Shown one piece after another: positions 25,226-35,254 of a DNA stretch of 64,000 bases. Below the pieces are notes generated by a model, which worked only from the letters and a program-made list of their open reading frames with translations, did no database searches and had not been told where the DNA came from. Made by a program: the position numbers and the translations under genes. Position 1 is the first letter of the stretch. The number at the start of each line of letters is the position of its first letter. Origin of the DNA: Dyella thiooxydans (GTDB taxonomy: Bacteria; Pseudomonadota; Gammaproteobacteria; Xanthomonadales; Rhodanobacteraceae); contig NZ_CP014841.1 in assembly GCF_001641285.1 (NCBI RefSeq), positions 2,728,001-2,792,000 of the forward strand. Direction: 5' to 3'.

Positions 25226-26578
25226 TCAGCCACCGGACGGCAACGCCGGCAGCGCCGGTCGGAGCAGCGAAGCGGTGCCGGCGTCCGTGCCTGCGTCGGC
25301 AGGAGCCGGCATGTCCTCGTCATGGTCGCCGGGATCGTGACGGTGCCATACCGCGTGGGCGTCGACCTTGACCCGGGTGACCGATTCGATCGCGTCGATC
25401 TCGGCACGACTGGCGGCCAGCTCCGCTTCCTGTGCGGTACGCCGCGCGATCAGCATTTCGTCCAGGCCCAGCTCGCCCAGCGCATAGCCACGCTCTGCCT
25501 TGTCGGCGCTGGTGGCGGTCGCCAGCGCCGCCTGCTGCTGGCGCTGCCAGATCGCGTAGCGCGCGCGCGCCAGCGTCACCACCTGGCGGGCGTCGCGACC
25601 GACGTCGCGACGGACCATCGCCAGCTCGGCCTCGGCGCCCATCGCGTCGGCGCCGGCGGCAGCGGCTTCCGCCGCGCGGTAGGAGACACCGAGCGGCATG
25701 GTCACGGTCACGCCGAAGGCGTGCTCGCGGCCGCCGCGGTCGCTGATCATGCGCAGGCCGATCTGCGGGTCCGGCAGACGGTCGGCGCGCGCGCGGCGCG
25801 CTTCGGCGTCCTTCTTGCGCGCGATCGCCGCGGCAGTGCCGATCTCGTGGCTTCGCTGCTGGATCAGTGCCACCCAGGCGCTGTCGCTGCCGTCCAGCGG
25901 CGTCGGCGCCGCCGGCAGGCGGAGGCGTTCCGGCAAGGGCAGGTCGGGGAACGCCGAGGACAGCGCCAATCGCGCGGTGTCCGCGTCGGCCTGCGCCTGC
26001 GCCACGGCCGCCTCGGCCTGCGCCACCGCGGCGTCGAGCGCAATCTGGTCGCGTGCGGCCGCGTCACCGAGCTGCACGCGCCGGCTCACCGCAGCGCGCT
26101 CACGCTGCCATGCCGCCAGCTGGGCCTCGCGCAGGGTGGCGGCCGCGGCGGCACGCTGCCAGTCCGTCCACAGCGCGAGCAGCCGACGGGCCGCCGCATG
26201 GTGCGCATCCTCGAATGCCAGGCTGGCCGCTTCGCGCCCGGCCGCACCGATCTCGCGGTCCAGCCGCGCCTTGCCAGGCCAGCGCACGCCGCGGGAGAGA
26301 TCGACTTCCCACTCGCGGTAGCGGCGATCGCCGTCGATGCGGCGGGTCTGCGGGATCAGCGTGAGCTGGGGCTCGTGCGGCCCGACCTGGCGCATGCGCG
26401 CCTCGGCGTCGGCGCGGTCGAGCACCGCCTGCGCCGCGCGCACTTCCGGGGTGGACTGGATCACGCGCAGCACCAGCTCCTGCGGCGGCAACGAGGTGTC
26501 CGGCGCGGCCTGCTGGGCACGGGCAGCCGGCACCGCCAGCGCGGCGGCCAGGGCGAGGACGAGCAGCGCGCGCTTCAT
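25226..26578 (-). CDS. TolC-family outer membrane efflux protein, CzcC-like
   Basis: A 450-residue outer-membrane/periplasmic channel protein for the RND pump. The signal peptide is MKRALLVLALAAALAVPAARAQ. Two TolC-type long-helix regions are rich in Ala, Glu, Gln and Arg (for example LALWTDWQRAAAAATLREAQLAAWQRE and AELAASRAEIDAIESVTRVK). The C-terminus carries an unusual acidic/His stretch (HAVWHRHDPGDHDEDMP) that could bind metal. The start ATG 26578 overlaps the stop of the DUF3240 gene by four bases. It is the last gene of the efflux operon and is followed by the mgtA promoter. Confidence 0.8.
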   Translation of the reverse strand: MKRALLVLALAAALAVPAARAQQAAPDTSLPPQELVLRVIQSTPEVRAAQAVLDRADAEARMRQVGPHEPQLTLIPQTRRIDGDRRYREWEVDLSRGVRWPGKARLDREIGAAGREAASLAFEDAHHAAARRLLALWTDWQRAAAAATLREAQLAAWQRERAAVSRRVQLGDAAARDQIALDAAVAQAEAAVAQAQADADTARLALSSAFPDLPLPERLRLPAAPTPLDGSDSAWVALIQQRSHEIGTAAAIARKKDAEARRARADRLPDPQIGLRMISDRGGREHAFGVTVTMPLGVSYRAAEAAAAGADAMGAEAELAMVRRDVGRDARQVVTLARARYAIWQRQQQAALATATSADKAERGYALGELGLDEMLIARRTAQEAELAASRAEIDAIESVTRVKVDAHAVWHRHDPGDHDEDMPAPADAGTDAGTASLLRPALPALPSGG

Positions 26579-26886
26579 GCCAGCTCTCCCATGGCATCGA
26601 CCGGTTCGATCCACCAGCGGATCCGGCTGTGCGCGAAGCGCGCGGCCAGCATGTCCAGCACGCGGTGCACGTCGCTGTCCGGCAGCACGATCCACAACTG
26701 CAGGCGGTCGATGCGGCCGCGCACGCTTTCCTGCACGGTGGCGCGGGCGAAACCCTCGCCGTGGCCGGACACCAGCGCGGTGGTGAAGCCGGGCAGGGCC
26801 GGCTGCAGGTCGAGCAGGGCCTCGACCAGGGTCTCTTCCAGTTCACGTGCGGCGAGGATGGTCAGCCGCTTGAGGGTGAGCGTCAT
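26575..26886 (-). CDS. DUF3240 family protein
   Basis: A 103-residue protein, MTLTLKRLTILAARELEETL onward, with an alternating alpha/beta pattern like a small ferredoxin-fold (GlnB-like) domain and a C-terminal HSRIRWWIEPVDAMG. DUF3240 proteins are typically encoded inside CzcCBA/Cus-type operons. Their role is unproven; sensing or regulating the pump is a common guess. ATG 26886 has GGAGA upstream. It lies 22 bp after the czcA-like gene and overlaps the czcC-like gene (ATGA). Confidence 0.8.
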   Translation of the reverse strand: MTLTLKRLTILAARELEETLVEALLDLQPALPGFTTALVSGHGEGFARATVQESVRGRIDRLQLWIVLPDSDVHRVLDMLAARFAHSRIRWWIEPVDAMGELA

Positions 26887-26908
26887 GGGAATCTCCAAAG
26901 CGGCCCGG

Positions 26909-29900
26909 TCAGGCCTTCGACTCGCCGTAGCGACGGAACAGCACGGGCAGCAACAGCAGGGTGAGCGCGGTGCAGGTGACCAGGCCGCCGATCACCACGA
27001 TCGCCAGCGGGCGCTGCACCTCCGAGCCGGGGCCGCTGGCGAACAGCAGCGGCACCAGGCCCAGCGCGGTGATCGAGGCGGTCATCATCACCGGGCGCAG
27101 CCGGCGCAGCGCGCCCTCGCGCACCACCTCGGCCATCGCCAGGCCGGTGGCGCGCAGCTGGTTGAAGTGGGTCACCAGCACCAGGCCGTTGAGCACGGCG
27201 ATGCCGAGCAGCGCGATGAAACCGACCGAGGCGGGCACCGACAGGTACTGTCCGGTGAGCCACAGGGTGATCACGCCGCCGACCAGGGCGAACGGCACGT
27301 TGCACAGGATCAGCACCGCCTGGCGTACCGAACCGAAGGTGGAGAACAGCACCAGGAAGATCAGTCCCAGCGCGATCGGCACCACCACCGCCAGGCGCGC
27401 GGCGGCGCGCTGCTGGTTTTCGAACTGGCCGCCCCAGGTCACCGAGTAGCCGGCCGGCAGGTGCACCTGCTGCTCGACGCGCTGGCGCGCTTCCTCGACG
27501 AAGCCGACCAGGTCGCGTCCGGCCACGTTGGCCTGCACCAGCGCGAAGCGCGAGCCGTTTTCGCGACGCACCTGCACCGGGCCGGCACCCGGCTCGATGG
27601 TGGCCAGCTGGTCCAGCGGCACCTCGCCGGCGTCGCCGCGGGCCAGGCTGAGGCGCTCGAACTGCGCCGGCGTCTGCGCCACCCACGGCGCGCCGCGCAC
27701 CAGCAGCGGCGTGCGCCGCTGCTGCTCCAGCACCACGCCGGCGCCCTGCCCTTCCAGCTGGCCGCGCAGCTCGTCCTGCACCGCCGACACGTCCAGCCCG
27801 TAGCGGCCGGCGAGCATGCGGTCGACGCGCACGCGCAGGTAACGCACGCCTTCCTGCGTCTGCGCGATCACGTCCTGGCTGCCCTGGGTCGCCTCCATGA
27901 TCGCCGCGATGCGGTTGGCGAGCTGGTTCAGCGTGGACAGGTCCGGGCCGAACACCTTCACCGCCACGTCGCCGCGACTGCCGGTGAGCATCTCGGATAC
28001 GCGCATCTGGATCGGCTGGGTGAAGCCGTATTCGATGCCGGGGAAATCGGCCATTACCGTGCGCAGCTGCGCTTCCAGCCAGGCGTTGTCGGGCTCGCGC
28101 CACTCCGACTTGGGTTTGAGCTGCAGGAACATGTCGGTCTCGTTGAGGCCCATCGGATCCAGGCCCAGCTCGTCCGAACCGAGGCGCGCGATGACGTGCT
28201 CCACCTCGGGCAGCTTCGCCTTGATCGCCCGCTCGATCGCCAGGTCCTGGTCGCGCGAGGCCTCCAGGCTGATCGACGGCTGTTTGACCAGCTGCACCAG
28301 CATGTCGCCCTCGTCCATCGTCGGCATGAAGGTCTTGCCGGTACCCAGGTACGCGCCCACGCCGAGCAGCAGCACCACGCCGGCACCGATGCCCATCGCG
28401 CGGCCATGGCCCAGCGACCAGTCCAGCAGCGGCCGGTAGCCGCGCTCGATCTGGCGCATCAGCCACGGCTCGCCGTGCGCGTGTTCGCGCAGCAGCAGCG
28501 AGCACAGCACCGGGATCACCGTCATCGACAGCGCCAGCGAGGAGGCCAGCGCGAACACGATGGTCAGCGCCACCGGCCCGAACAGCTTGCCCTCCAGCCC
28601 CTGCAGGGTGAGCAGCGGCACGAACACCAGGCAGATGATCACGATGCCGGCGGTGACCGGCTTGGCCACCTCGACCACTGCACGGTAGATGCGGTGCAGT
28701 CGCGGCAGCTGGGTCCCGCCGGCATGCGGCGACAGCTGGCTGACGGTGTTCTCCACCACCACCACGGCCGCGTCCACCAGCATGCCGATGGCGATCGCCA
28801 GGCCGCCCAGACTCATCAGGTTGGCGCTCATGCCGAACATCTGCATCAGCATGAAAGTGCACAGCGCGGCCATCGGCAGGGTGAGCGATACCACCAGTGC
28901 GGCACGCACGTCGCCGAGGAACAGCAGCAGCAGGATCACCACCAGCACGGTGGCCTCGATCAGCGCGTCCTTCACCGTACCCACGGCACGCTCGATCAGC
29001 GCGCTGCGGTCGTAGAACACCTGCACTTTCACCCCGGGCGGGAAGCTGGCCTGCAGCTCGGCCAGCTTGGCCTGCACCTGCTGCACCACGCGCTGCGCGT
29101 CGGCGCCGCGCAGGCCGACCACCAGGCCCTCGACCGCCTCGCCCGCGCCGTCGCGGGTCACCGCGCCGTAGCGGGTCATCGCGCCGTAGCGCACCTCGGC
29201 CACGTCGCCCACCCGCACCGGCACGCCGTCGCGACTGGCGATCACCACCTCGCGTACGTCCTCCAGGCTGCGCAGCGCACCCTCGGCGCGCACGATCAGC
29301 GCGTCGTCACCGTCGCGCAGGCGGCCGGCGCCATCGTTGCGGTTGTTGCGCTGGAGCGCGTCGACCACGTCCCGGAAGTGCAGCCCGGTAGCCGACAGCC
29401 GCGCGCGGTCCGGCTCCACCAGGTAGCTGCGCACCTCGCCGCCGAGCGCGTTGAGGTCGGCCACGCCGGGGATCGTGCGCAGCGCCGGGCGAATGGTCCA
29501 GTCCAGCAGCGTGCGCCGCTCGGCCAGGCTCAGGCCGCCGCCCTCGATGGTGAACATGTACATGTCCGACAGCGGCGTGGCGATCGGCGCCAGGCCGCCG
29601 GAGATGTCCGGCGGCAGCGATCCGGACGCCGCGGCGAAGCGCTCGGCGACCTGCTGGCGCGCCCAGTAGATGTCGGTGCCGTCGCGGAAATCGAGGGTGA
29701 CGTCGGCGATCGCGTATTTGGCGGTGGAGCGCAGCATCACCGCGTCGGGGATGCCCAGCAGCTCCATCTCCAGCGGCGTGACCACGCGCGCCTCGACCTC
29801 CTCCGGCGTCATGCCCGGCGCCTTCAGGATCAGCTTCACCTGGGTCGGCGCGATGTTCGGGTAGGCGTCGATCGGCAGCTGCATGAAGGCCCATGCGCCA

Positions 29901-29977
29901 CCGGCGGCCAGCGCCAGGGCGGCCAGCAGCACCAGCAGGCGCTGTGACAGCGAGAATTCGATCAGCCGGCGCAGCAT
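26909..29977 (-). CDS. Heavy-metal RND efflux pump, CusA/CzcA family
   Basis: A 1022-residue inner-membrane proton/metal antiporter with the HME-RND layout: TM1 at 8-32, a large periplasmic loop, the TM2-6 cluster, a second loop and TM8-12. The TM4 segment is LGGLAIAIGMLVDAAVVVVEN, with D402 and E409. This matches the CusA-type pattern (A-I-A-x-G-x-x-V-D-A-A) and not the D-F-G-x-x-x-D-G signature of divalent-cation CzcA pumps, so copper/silver or another specificity is possible. The start lies 1 bp after the stop of the adaptor gene. The metal cannot be decided from sequence alone. Confidence 0.88.
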   Translation of the reverse strand: MLRRLIEFSLSQRLLVLLAALALAAGGAWAFMQLPIDAYPNIAPTQVKLILKAPGMTPEEVEARVVTPLEMELLGIPDAVMLRSTAKYAIADVTLDFRDGTDIYWARQQVAERFAAASGSLPPDISGGLAPIATPLSDMYMFTIEGGGLSLAERRTLLDWTIRPALRTIPGVADLNALGGEVRSYLVEPDRARLSATGLHFRDVVDALQRNNRNDGAGRLRDGDDALIVRAEGALRSLEDVREVVIASRDGVPVRVGDVAEVRYGAMTRYGAVTRDGAGEAVEGLVVGLRGADAQRVVQQVQAKLAELQASFPPGVKVQVFYDRSALIERAVGTVKDALIEATVLVVILLLLFLGDVRAALVVSLTLPMAALCTFMLMQMFGMSANLMSLGGLAIAIGMLVDAAVVVVENTVSQLSPHAGGTQLPRLHRIYRAVVEVAKPVTAGIVIICLVFVPLLTLQGLEGKLFGPVALTIVFALASSLALSMTVIPVLCSLLLREHAHGEPWLMRQIERGYRPLLDWSLGHGRAMGIGAGVVLLLGVGAYLGTGKTFMPTMDEGDMLVQLVKQPSISLEASRDQDLAIERAIKAKLPEVEHVIARLGSDELGLDPMGLNETDMFLQLKPKSEWREPDNAWLEAQLRTVMADFPGIEYGFTQPIQMRVSEMLTGSRGDVAVKVFGPDLSTLNQLANRIAAIMEATQGSQDVIAQTQEGVRYLRVRVDRMLAGRYGLDVSAVQDELRGQLEGQGAGVVLEQQRRTPLLVRGAPWVAQTPAQFERLSLARGDAGEVPLDQLATIEPGAGPVQVRRENGSRFALVQANVAGRDLVGFVEEARQRVEQQVHLPAGYSVTWGGQFENQQRAAARLAVVVPIALGLIFLVLFSTFGSVRQAVLILCNVPFALVGGVITLWLTGQYLSVPASVGFIALLGIAVLNGLVLVTHFNQLRATGLAMAEVVREGALRRLRPVMMTASITALGLVPLLFASGPGSEVQRPLAIVVIGGLVTCTALTLLLLPVLFRRYGESKA

Positions 29978-29978
29978 G

Positions 29979-31034
29979 TCACTGTCCCCCGGCCGGCATG
30001 GCGTCCAGGCGCGCGGCACCGCGCACCACCAGCTCACTGCCAGCGGCGACCGGGCCGAGCACCACGCTTTCGCCCCCGGTGGTCTGCGCCAGGCGCTGCA
30101 CCGGCACCGCAACATAGCCGCCGCCGCGGGCGACGTAGACCCAGGCCTGGCCCTGGCGCTCGACCACCGCCTCGGAGGGGACGCGCACCGCGCCTGCCGG
30201 AGCCGGCAGCAGCAACGTGGCGCGGATCTGCTGGCCGACCAGCAGGCGGCCGCCGTCGACCTCGGCGCGCACGCGCACGGTCTGGCTGGCCGGATCGACC
30301 GCCCCGCCGATCTCGCTGACCCGACCCTCGGCGCCACCGGCCACCTGCACCGTCAGGCCCAGGCGCAGGGTGCCCGTGTCGCGGGACGGCACCTGCATTT
30401 CCAGCATCACCTGGCTGCCCGCGGCCAGCACGTAGGCCTTGGCGAACATCGCTACCGGTTCGCCCAGCTGCAGCGAGCGCTCCAGCACGCGGCCGGCGAT
30501 CGGCGCGCGCAACTCGTAGGTGCCGGGGACCGCGCCGGCGGGCGCCATCGCACGGGCGGCCTGCAGCTCGTGCAGGCGGGCGGCCGCCGCCGCGCGGCGA
30601 GCCTCGTCGGCCTGCGCTCGCGCCGCCGGGATGATCCCCTCGGCCAACAGCTGGCGGTCACGCTCGGCCTGCGCGCTGGCGACACGGAACTCGCCCTGCG
30701 CGGCGGCCAGGTCGGCGCCCAGCGTCATCGCCTCGCGACTGCGGATCCGGGCCAGCGGCTGGCCCTGCTTCACCGCCTGGCCCTCGCGTGCGAGCAACTC
30801 GACCACCACGCCCTCGTACGGCGCGGTGACCACCGCGCTGCCGGTCAGCGGCACGCTGACCCGGGCCGGCAGGCCGTCCAGCGGCACGTGCGCGGCGGGC
30901 TGCGCGGTGCCGGTACGGATGTCCAGCGCCTGCTTCTGCGCGGGGGTCAGGGTCTTCACCGCCTCGGCAGCCGTGGCCGGCGCGCTGGCCAGGACGGACA
31001 GGAGGATCAGCAGCGGCAGCAGCCGACGGGACAT
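29979..31034 (-). CDS. RND efflux periplasmic adaptor, CzcB/CusB family
   Basis: A 351-residue membrane-fusion protein linking pump and outer-membrane channel. It has a signal peptide (cleavage near ATA-AEAV), the lipoyl half-motif PYEGVVVELLAREGQAVKQGQPLARI, an alpha-hairpin rich in Ala/Arg/Gln (RVASAQAERDRQLLAEG), the second lipoyl half at ELRAPIAGRVLERSLQLGEPV, and beta-barrel and membrane-proximal domains. It has no long His/Met-rich tail. It is followed after one base by the pump gene and preceded by the sensor kinase gene with a 61-bp gap. Confidence 0.88.
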   Translation of the reverse strand: MSRRLLPLLILLSVLASAPATAAEAVKTLTPAQKQALDIRTGTAQPAAHVPLDGLPARVSVPLTGSAVVTAPYEGVVVELLAREGQAVKQGQPLARIRSREAMTLGADLAAAQGEFRVASAQAERDRQLLAEGIIPAARAQADEARRAAAAARLHELQAARAMAPAGAVPGTYELRAPIAGRVLERSLQLGEPVAMFAKAYVLAAGSQVMLEMQVPSRDTGTLRLGLTVQVAGGAEGRVSEIGGAVDPASQTVRVRAEVDGGRLLVGQQIRATLLLPAPAGAVRVPSEAVVERQGQAWVYVARGGGYVAVPVQRLAQTTGGESVVLGPVAAGSELVVRGAARLDAMPAGGQ

Positions 31035-31095
31035 GGCGCACTCCAGGGCATGACGGTTCTTCCGCCAAGCGTGGGGCGCGAAACTTCAGGGACGC

Positions 31096-32514
31096 TTAAG
31101 AGGCCGGCTCTTCCGGCAGGGCAATCGGTCGCAGGGGGCCGAGGCTGGCCCACAGCATCGCCCGCTCCAGCGTGAAGTCCAGGCGCAGGCCAAGCAGACC
31201 GGCCAGCGTGCCGGAGAGTGCCAGGCCCAGGCCGCCGTGATTGCTCGCCTCGCGCGCGGCCGACTTGCGCCAGAAGCGCTCGCCCAGACGGGCCAGGTCC
31301 TCCGGCGACAGGTCGGGCGCGGCGTTGCCGATGCGCAGGTTCCAGCCGTCGTCGCCTGACGCCAGCTCCATCCGCACGTCGCTGCCGGCCGGGGCGTACT
31401 CGGCGGCATTCAGCAGCAAGTTGTCGACGATGCGCTCGAGCAAGGCCGGATCGGACATCACCCAGCACTCGTCCGGCAGCTGCGCCGTGATCGTCACTTC
31501 GCGCTTGCCCGCCGGTCCCGCGGCCATCGCCAGCGAGCGGCGCAGCAGGTCCGCCAGTTCCAGCGGCTCGACCTGTGCCTGGTCGATGCCCGCCTCGTAG
31601 CGCGACAGCGCGAGCAGGCCGTCGATGCAGCGCTGCATGCGGTCGATCGACGCGATCGCCCCGGCCAGCACCTCGGGCGAGGGCGCGCCGCGACTGGCCA
31701 GCTCCACCGCCATGCGGGTCTCGGCCAGCGGTGTGCGCAACTCGTGCGCCACATCGCGGGCGAAGCGGCGCTCGCGCCCCAGCGCGGCCTGCAGCCGCGC
31801 GAACGCCGAATTGAGGGTATCGGCGAACGGCTTCAGTTCGCTCGGCATGCGCGCCACCGGCAGCGGTTCCACGCGCGGTGCGCCGTCGGGCCCGGTATCG
31901 GCGGCAAACGCAAGCAGCGGACGCAGCCCACCGCGCACCGCCAGCACCGAAAGCAGCGCTGCGAGCAGTCCCATGCCGAGTACCCCGATCACCAGTGCCA
32001 GGTGCACGTGGCGTTCGAGCTGGTCGACCTGCTCGCGCTCCTCGGCCACCACCAGGATCGCTTCATCGGCGCGCCCCAGCATGGAGAAGCGCAAGCCGAC
32101 CGCACGACCGCGATGGCCATCCGGCAGGCGCAGGTCGTAGAACAGCGGGGCGTTGGCCGGCACCGGCGCCGGCGGGGGCTGCAGGTTGCTCGCCGCATTG
32201 CTGGCCGAGCTGAGCAGCGTGCTGCCGGCGGCATCCCAGATCTGCACGAAGTCGGTGTGGCCGCCGGTGGCGTACTCCGGGCTCAGCTCGTGCAGCTCCT
32301 GCCAGGCGTCGTCGCGCGGATGGGACTCCAGCAGCACCACCACGCCGTGCGCGCGGCTGAGCAGGGTGGCGTCGAGGCGGCCGAAGATCTGCTTGTCGAT
32401 GCTGAAGTCCAGCAGCAGGAACAGCGCGAACATCAGCGTGCCCAGACCACCGAGCATGAGCAGCAGCAGCCGCGCGCGGATCGAGCCGAACAGCAGGTTA
32501 CGCGGCCACGACAT
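31096..32514 (-). CDS. Sensor histidine kinase of the metal efflux operon
   Basis: A 472-residue inner-membrane kinase. TM1 is at about 13-37, a periplasmic sensor loop of about 130 residues follows, and TM2 is at about 170-195. A HAMP-like linker leads to the dimerisation domain with phospho-acceptor H257 in FARDVAHELRTPL, and an ATPase domain with NLLLNAAEYAP, LGERFWRKSAAR and NHGGLGLALS. The D-x-G-x-G box is degenerate (NAAPDLSPED), as in some heavy-metal and QseC-type kinases. Its position directly before the czcB-like gene and 17-bp overlap with the regulator gene suggest that it senses periplasmic metal. Confidence 0.88.
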   Translation of the reverse strand: MSWPRNLLFGSIRARLLLLMLGGLGTLMFALFLLLDFSIDKQIFGRLDATLLSRAHGVVVLLESHPRDDAWQELHELSPEYATGGHTDFVQIWDAAGSTLLSSASNAASNLQPPPAPVPANAPLFYDLRLPDGHRGRAVGLRFSMLGRADEAILVVAEEREQVDQLERHVHLALVIGVLGMGLLAALLSVLAVRGGLRPLLAFAADTGPDGAPRVEPLPVARMPSELKPFADTLNSAFARLQAALGRERRFARDVAHELRTPLAETRMAVELASRGAPSPEVLAGAIASIDRMQRCIDGLLALSRYEAGIDQAQVEPLELADLLRRSLAMAAGPAGKREVTITAQLPDECWVMSDPALLERIVDNLLLNAAEYAPAGSDVRMELASGDDGWNLRIGNAAPDLSPEDLARLGERFWRKSAAREASNHGGLGLALSGTLAGLLGLRLDFTLERAMLWASLGPLRPIALPEEPAS

Positions 32515-33163
32515 AGCCGAAACCCCGCCGCGTCTCGATCAGCTGCTCGACCCCCGCCTGCGCGAGCTTGGTGCGCAGCGTGCTCACCAGGACCTCGATC
32601 ACCTTGTCCGAGGCCTCGCTGCGGGCGTCGTACAGGCCCTCAAACAGCGCAGCGCGCGAAAACACCCGGCCGCGGTGCGCCAACAGCATCTCCAGCAGCG
32701 CGTATTCCTTCGGCGACAGTGGCAGCAGCGTGTCGCCGACGCACGCGGTGCGGGCGCGGGGATCCACCACCAGCCGCCCGGCTTGCAGCAGCACCGGCGC
32801 ACTCTCGCCACGACGCATCAGCGCGTGCAGCCGTGCCAGCAGCTCGGCATAGGCGAACGGCTTGACCATGAAATCGTCGGCGCCGAGGTTCAACACGTCG
32901 ACGCGGTCCTCGACCTGCCCGCGGGCCGAAAGCACCAGCACGCGCGGGCGATCCGGCCGGTCGCGCAGGCTGCGCAGCACGGCCCAGCCGTCGGCACGCG
33001 GCATCATCAGGTCCAGCGTGACCACGTCGTAGCTGAAGCTGGCCAGGAAATGCATGGCCTGCTCGCCGTCGGTGGCGAGATCCACCACGTGACCATCACG
33101 CACCAGCGCGTCACGCAGGTCGCGTCCCAGTGTGGGCGAGTCCTCGGCGATCAGTATCCGCAC
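32498..33163 (-). CDS. OmpR/PhoB-family response regulator
   Basis: A 221-residue regulator. The receiver domain has E7/D8, phospho-acceptor D51 in VVTLDLMMPRADG, and K101 in FMVKPFAYAE. The C-terminal winged-helix domain has LSPKEYALLEMLLAHRGRVFSR and a recognition helix around SDKVIEVLVSTLRTKL, ending TRRGFGYVV. This is the CusR/CopR/QseB layout. It is the first gene of the efflux run and starts 25 bp after cyoE, so some transcription may come through from the oxidase-assembly genes. Confidence 0.92.
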   Translation of the reverse strand: MRILIAEDSPTLGRDLRDALVRDGHVVDLATDGEQAMHFLASFSYDVVTLDLMMPRADGWAVLRSLRDRPDRPRVLVLSARGQVEDRVDVLNLGADDFMVKPFAYAELLARLHALMRRGESAPVLLQAGRLVVDPRARTACVGDTLLPLSPKEYALLEMLLAHRGRVFSRAALFEGLYDARSEASDKVIEVLVSTLRTKLAQAGVEQLIETRRGFGYVVAA

Positions 33164-33188
33164 GACCTCCCCCTTTCGCTCGCGCCGC

Positions 33189-34091
33189 TCAGCCGACCGG
33201 CTGCAACACCAGACCGGACGAGGCGGCCGGCAGCAGCCAGTGATCGGCCAGCAGCAGGGCGAACAGCGCCATCAGGTAGACGATGGAGTAATGGAACACG
33301 CGCATCGCGAAATACTCGTCCGGCGGGTTCATCAGGCGGATCGCGTAGTACAGGAACACCACGTCGAGCACCGCCGCGCCACCCAGGTAGACCAGCCCGG
33401 TGTAACCGGTGAGTGCCGGCAGCAACGTCACCACCACCAGCAACACCGTATACAGCAGCACGTGCCAGCGAGTGTAGGCCACGCCATGGGTCACCGGCAG
33501 CATCGGCACCTGCGCGCGGGCGTAGTCCTCGCGGCGGAAGATCGCCAGCGCCCAGAAGTGCGGCGGTGTCCACACGAAGATGATCAGGCACAGCTGCAGC
33601 GCGAAGGCGTGCAGGTGTCCGGTCACCGCAGTCCAGCCGAGCACCGGCGGGATCGCGCCGGCCAGCCCGCCGATCACGATGTTCTGCGGCGTCGCCCGCT
33701 TGAGGTAGGCGGTGTAGACCAGCGCGTAGCCGATCAGGCCGCCGAAGGTGAGCACCGCGGTGAGCGTGTTGACCAGCAGCCCGAGCACCAGCATCGAGGC
33801 GATGCCCAGCAGCACGGCGAACACCAGCACCTGGCGCACGCTCAGCGCACCGGTGGCCAGCGGGCGGCGCGCGGTGCGCGCCATCAGCTTGTCGATGCGC
33901 TCGTCGATCAGGTGGTTGAATGCCGCGGCCGAGCCCGAGGCCATCCAGATACCCAGCGTGCCGAACACCAGCGCGCGCCACGGCGGGATGCCGGGGACCG
34001 CCAGGAACATGCCGATGACGGCGCAGAACACCAGCAGCGCGACGACGCGGGGCTTGGTGAGCTGCAGATACTCTTTGAAATGGGCGGTCAT
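33189..34091 (-). CDS. cyoE: Protoheme IX farnesyltransferase (heme O synthase)
   Basis: A 300-residue UbiA-superfamily membrane enzyme that adds a farnesyl group to protoheme to make heme O, the precursor of heme A. The first Asp-rich motif reads [15 protein letters not shown], followed by RPLATGALS, and the second loop reads [29 protein letters not shown]. About nine helices are present. ATG 34091 overlaps the stop of the heme A synthase gene by four bases. The name ctaB is also used for this gene. Confidence 0.95.
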   Translation of the reverse strand: MTAHFKEYLQLTKPRVVALLVFCAVIGMFLAVPGIPPWRALVFGTLGIWMASGSAAAFNHLIDERIDKLMARTARRPLATGALSVRQVLVFAVLLGIASMLVLGLLVNTLTAVLTFGGLIGYALVYTAYLKRATPQNIVIGGLAGAIPPVLGWTAVTGHLHAFALQLCLIIFVWTPPHFWALAIFRREDYARAQVPMLPVTHGVAYTRWHVLLYTVLLVVVTLLPALTGYTGLVYLGGAAVLDVVFLYYAIRLMNPPDEYFAMRVFHYSIVYLMALFALLLADHWLLPAASSGLVLQPVG

Positions 34092-35254
34092 CCGGTCGAT
34101 TCTACCAGCGGCGAACCGTCCGCCCGGCGACGCTGCGTGCGCGCCAGCGTGGCCAGCAGGGTGAACAGCAGCACCGCGGCGACGCCGTTGTGCGCGGTCG
34201 CCACCCACAACGGCAGGCCGAAGTGCACGTTGCTGATGCCCAGCAGCACCTGGGTCACCAGCGCCGCGGCGATGGCGATGCCGAATGGGCGCAGGCCCGC
34301 ACGCGCCACCTTGTGCGCCAGCCAGCCGAGGTAGCAGAACACCACCAGCGCGCCGATCCGGTGGGCGATCTGGATCGCGCTGCGCGCGGCCAGGTCCAGC
34401 ACGCCGCCCTCATAGTTCACGCCGATCTCGCGCCACAGGATGAAACCCTGGTGGAAATCCGTCGGCGGCATCCACTGGCCCAGGCACTTCGGGAAATCCG
34501 TGCCGCAGGCCAGCGCCGCATAGTTGGACGAGGTCCAGCCGCCCAGCGCGATCTGCACCGCCAGCAGCACCAGGCCCAGCACCACGAAACGACGCAGGCC
34601 GGCAAACCGGTCATCCCCGGAACCGACGCCGGCATAGCGCAGCGCCGACCAGGCGAGCAGCGCAAAGGTGGTCAGGCCGCCGAGCAGGTGACCCATCACC
34701 ACGATCGGTTTCAGCAGCAGGGTCACCGTCCACATGCCGAGCATGGCCTGGAAGATGATCACCGCGAACGCCAGCACGCTGGCCCGCCAGGCGCCGGGCC
34801 GCGGCAGGGTCAGCGCCGCTGCCAGCGGCAAGCCGATCGCCAGTGCCGATGCGGCGGTCGACCAGAGGAAGTCGTGATGCATGTACAACGTGATGCCGAC
34901 CACGGCGAAACCGGCCCCCAGCAGCACCGCCACAGCCCGGGTCCGCTGGCGCCACGCGGCGATCAGCGCCATCGCGAACACCGCGCAACCCAGCGTGCCG
35001 GCGAGCATGCGGTGCACCTGCTCGCGCCACGCCTTGTTGTCCTCGAACGGACGCTGCGGGAACGCCGCGTCGGCCTTGGCCACTTCGTGCGGTGCGGTCG
35101 GCCAGGTCGCCTGGCCGTAGCAGGTCGGCCAGTCGGGGCAGGAGAGGCCGGCGTTGGACAGGCGCACGAAGGCGCCGAACATCACCAGCCCGAAGGCGAA
35201 CACCGCCGCCAGCAGCGACAGGCGACGCAGCACGAGGGTCGAACGATCGGTCAT
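34088..35254 (-). CDS. ctaA: Heme A synthase, COX15/CtaA family
   Basis: A 388-residue, eight-helix membrane enzyme that oxidises the C8 methyl of heme O to the formyl group of heme A. The family motifs are [15 protein letters not shown] (with the Cys pair), [49 protein letters not shown] and [13 protein letters not shown]. His residues for the two hemes are in place. The gene is coupled to cyoE downstream and overlaps the preceding thioredoxin-fold gene at its start codon. Confidence 0.94.
   Translation of the reverse strand: MTDRSTLVLRRLSLLAAVFAFGLVMFGAFVRLSNAGLSCPDWPTCYGQATWPTAPHEVAKADAAFPQRPFEDNKAWREQVHRMLAGTLGCAVFAMALIAAWRQRTRAVAVLLGAGFAVVGITLYMHHDFLWSTAASALAIGLPLAAALTLPRPGAWRASVLAFAVIIFQAMLGMWTVTLLLKPIVVMGHLLGGLTTFALLAWSALRYAGVGSGDDRFAGLRRFVVLGLVLLAVQIALGGWTSSNYAALACGTDFPKCLGQWMPPTDFHQGFILWREIGVNYEGGVLDLAARSAIQIAHRIGALVVFCYLGWLAHKVARAGLRPFGIAIAAALVTQVLLGISNVHFGLPLWVATAHNGVAAVLLFTLLATLARTQRRRADGSPLVESTG

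Noticed and set aside
25127-29947. A 1606-codon open frame antisense to the efflux pump and channel genes
   Set aside because: It is open because the GC-rich coding strand leaves few stops in this frame. It is Arg/His/Gln-rich with no family features, and the real genes lie on the other strand.
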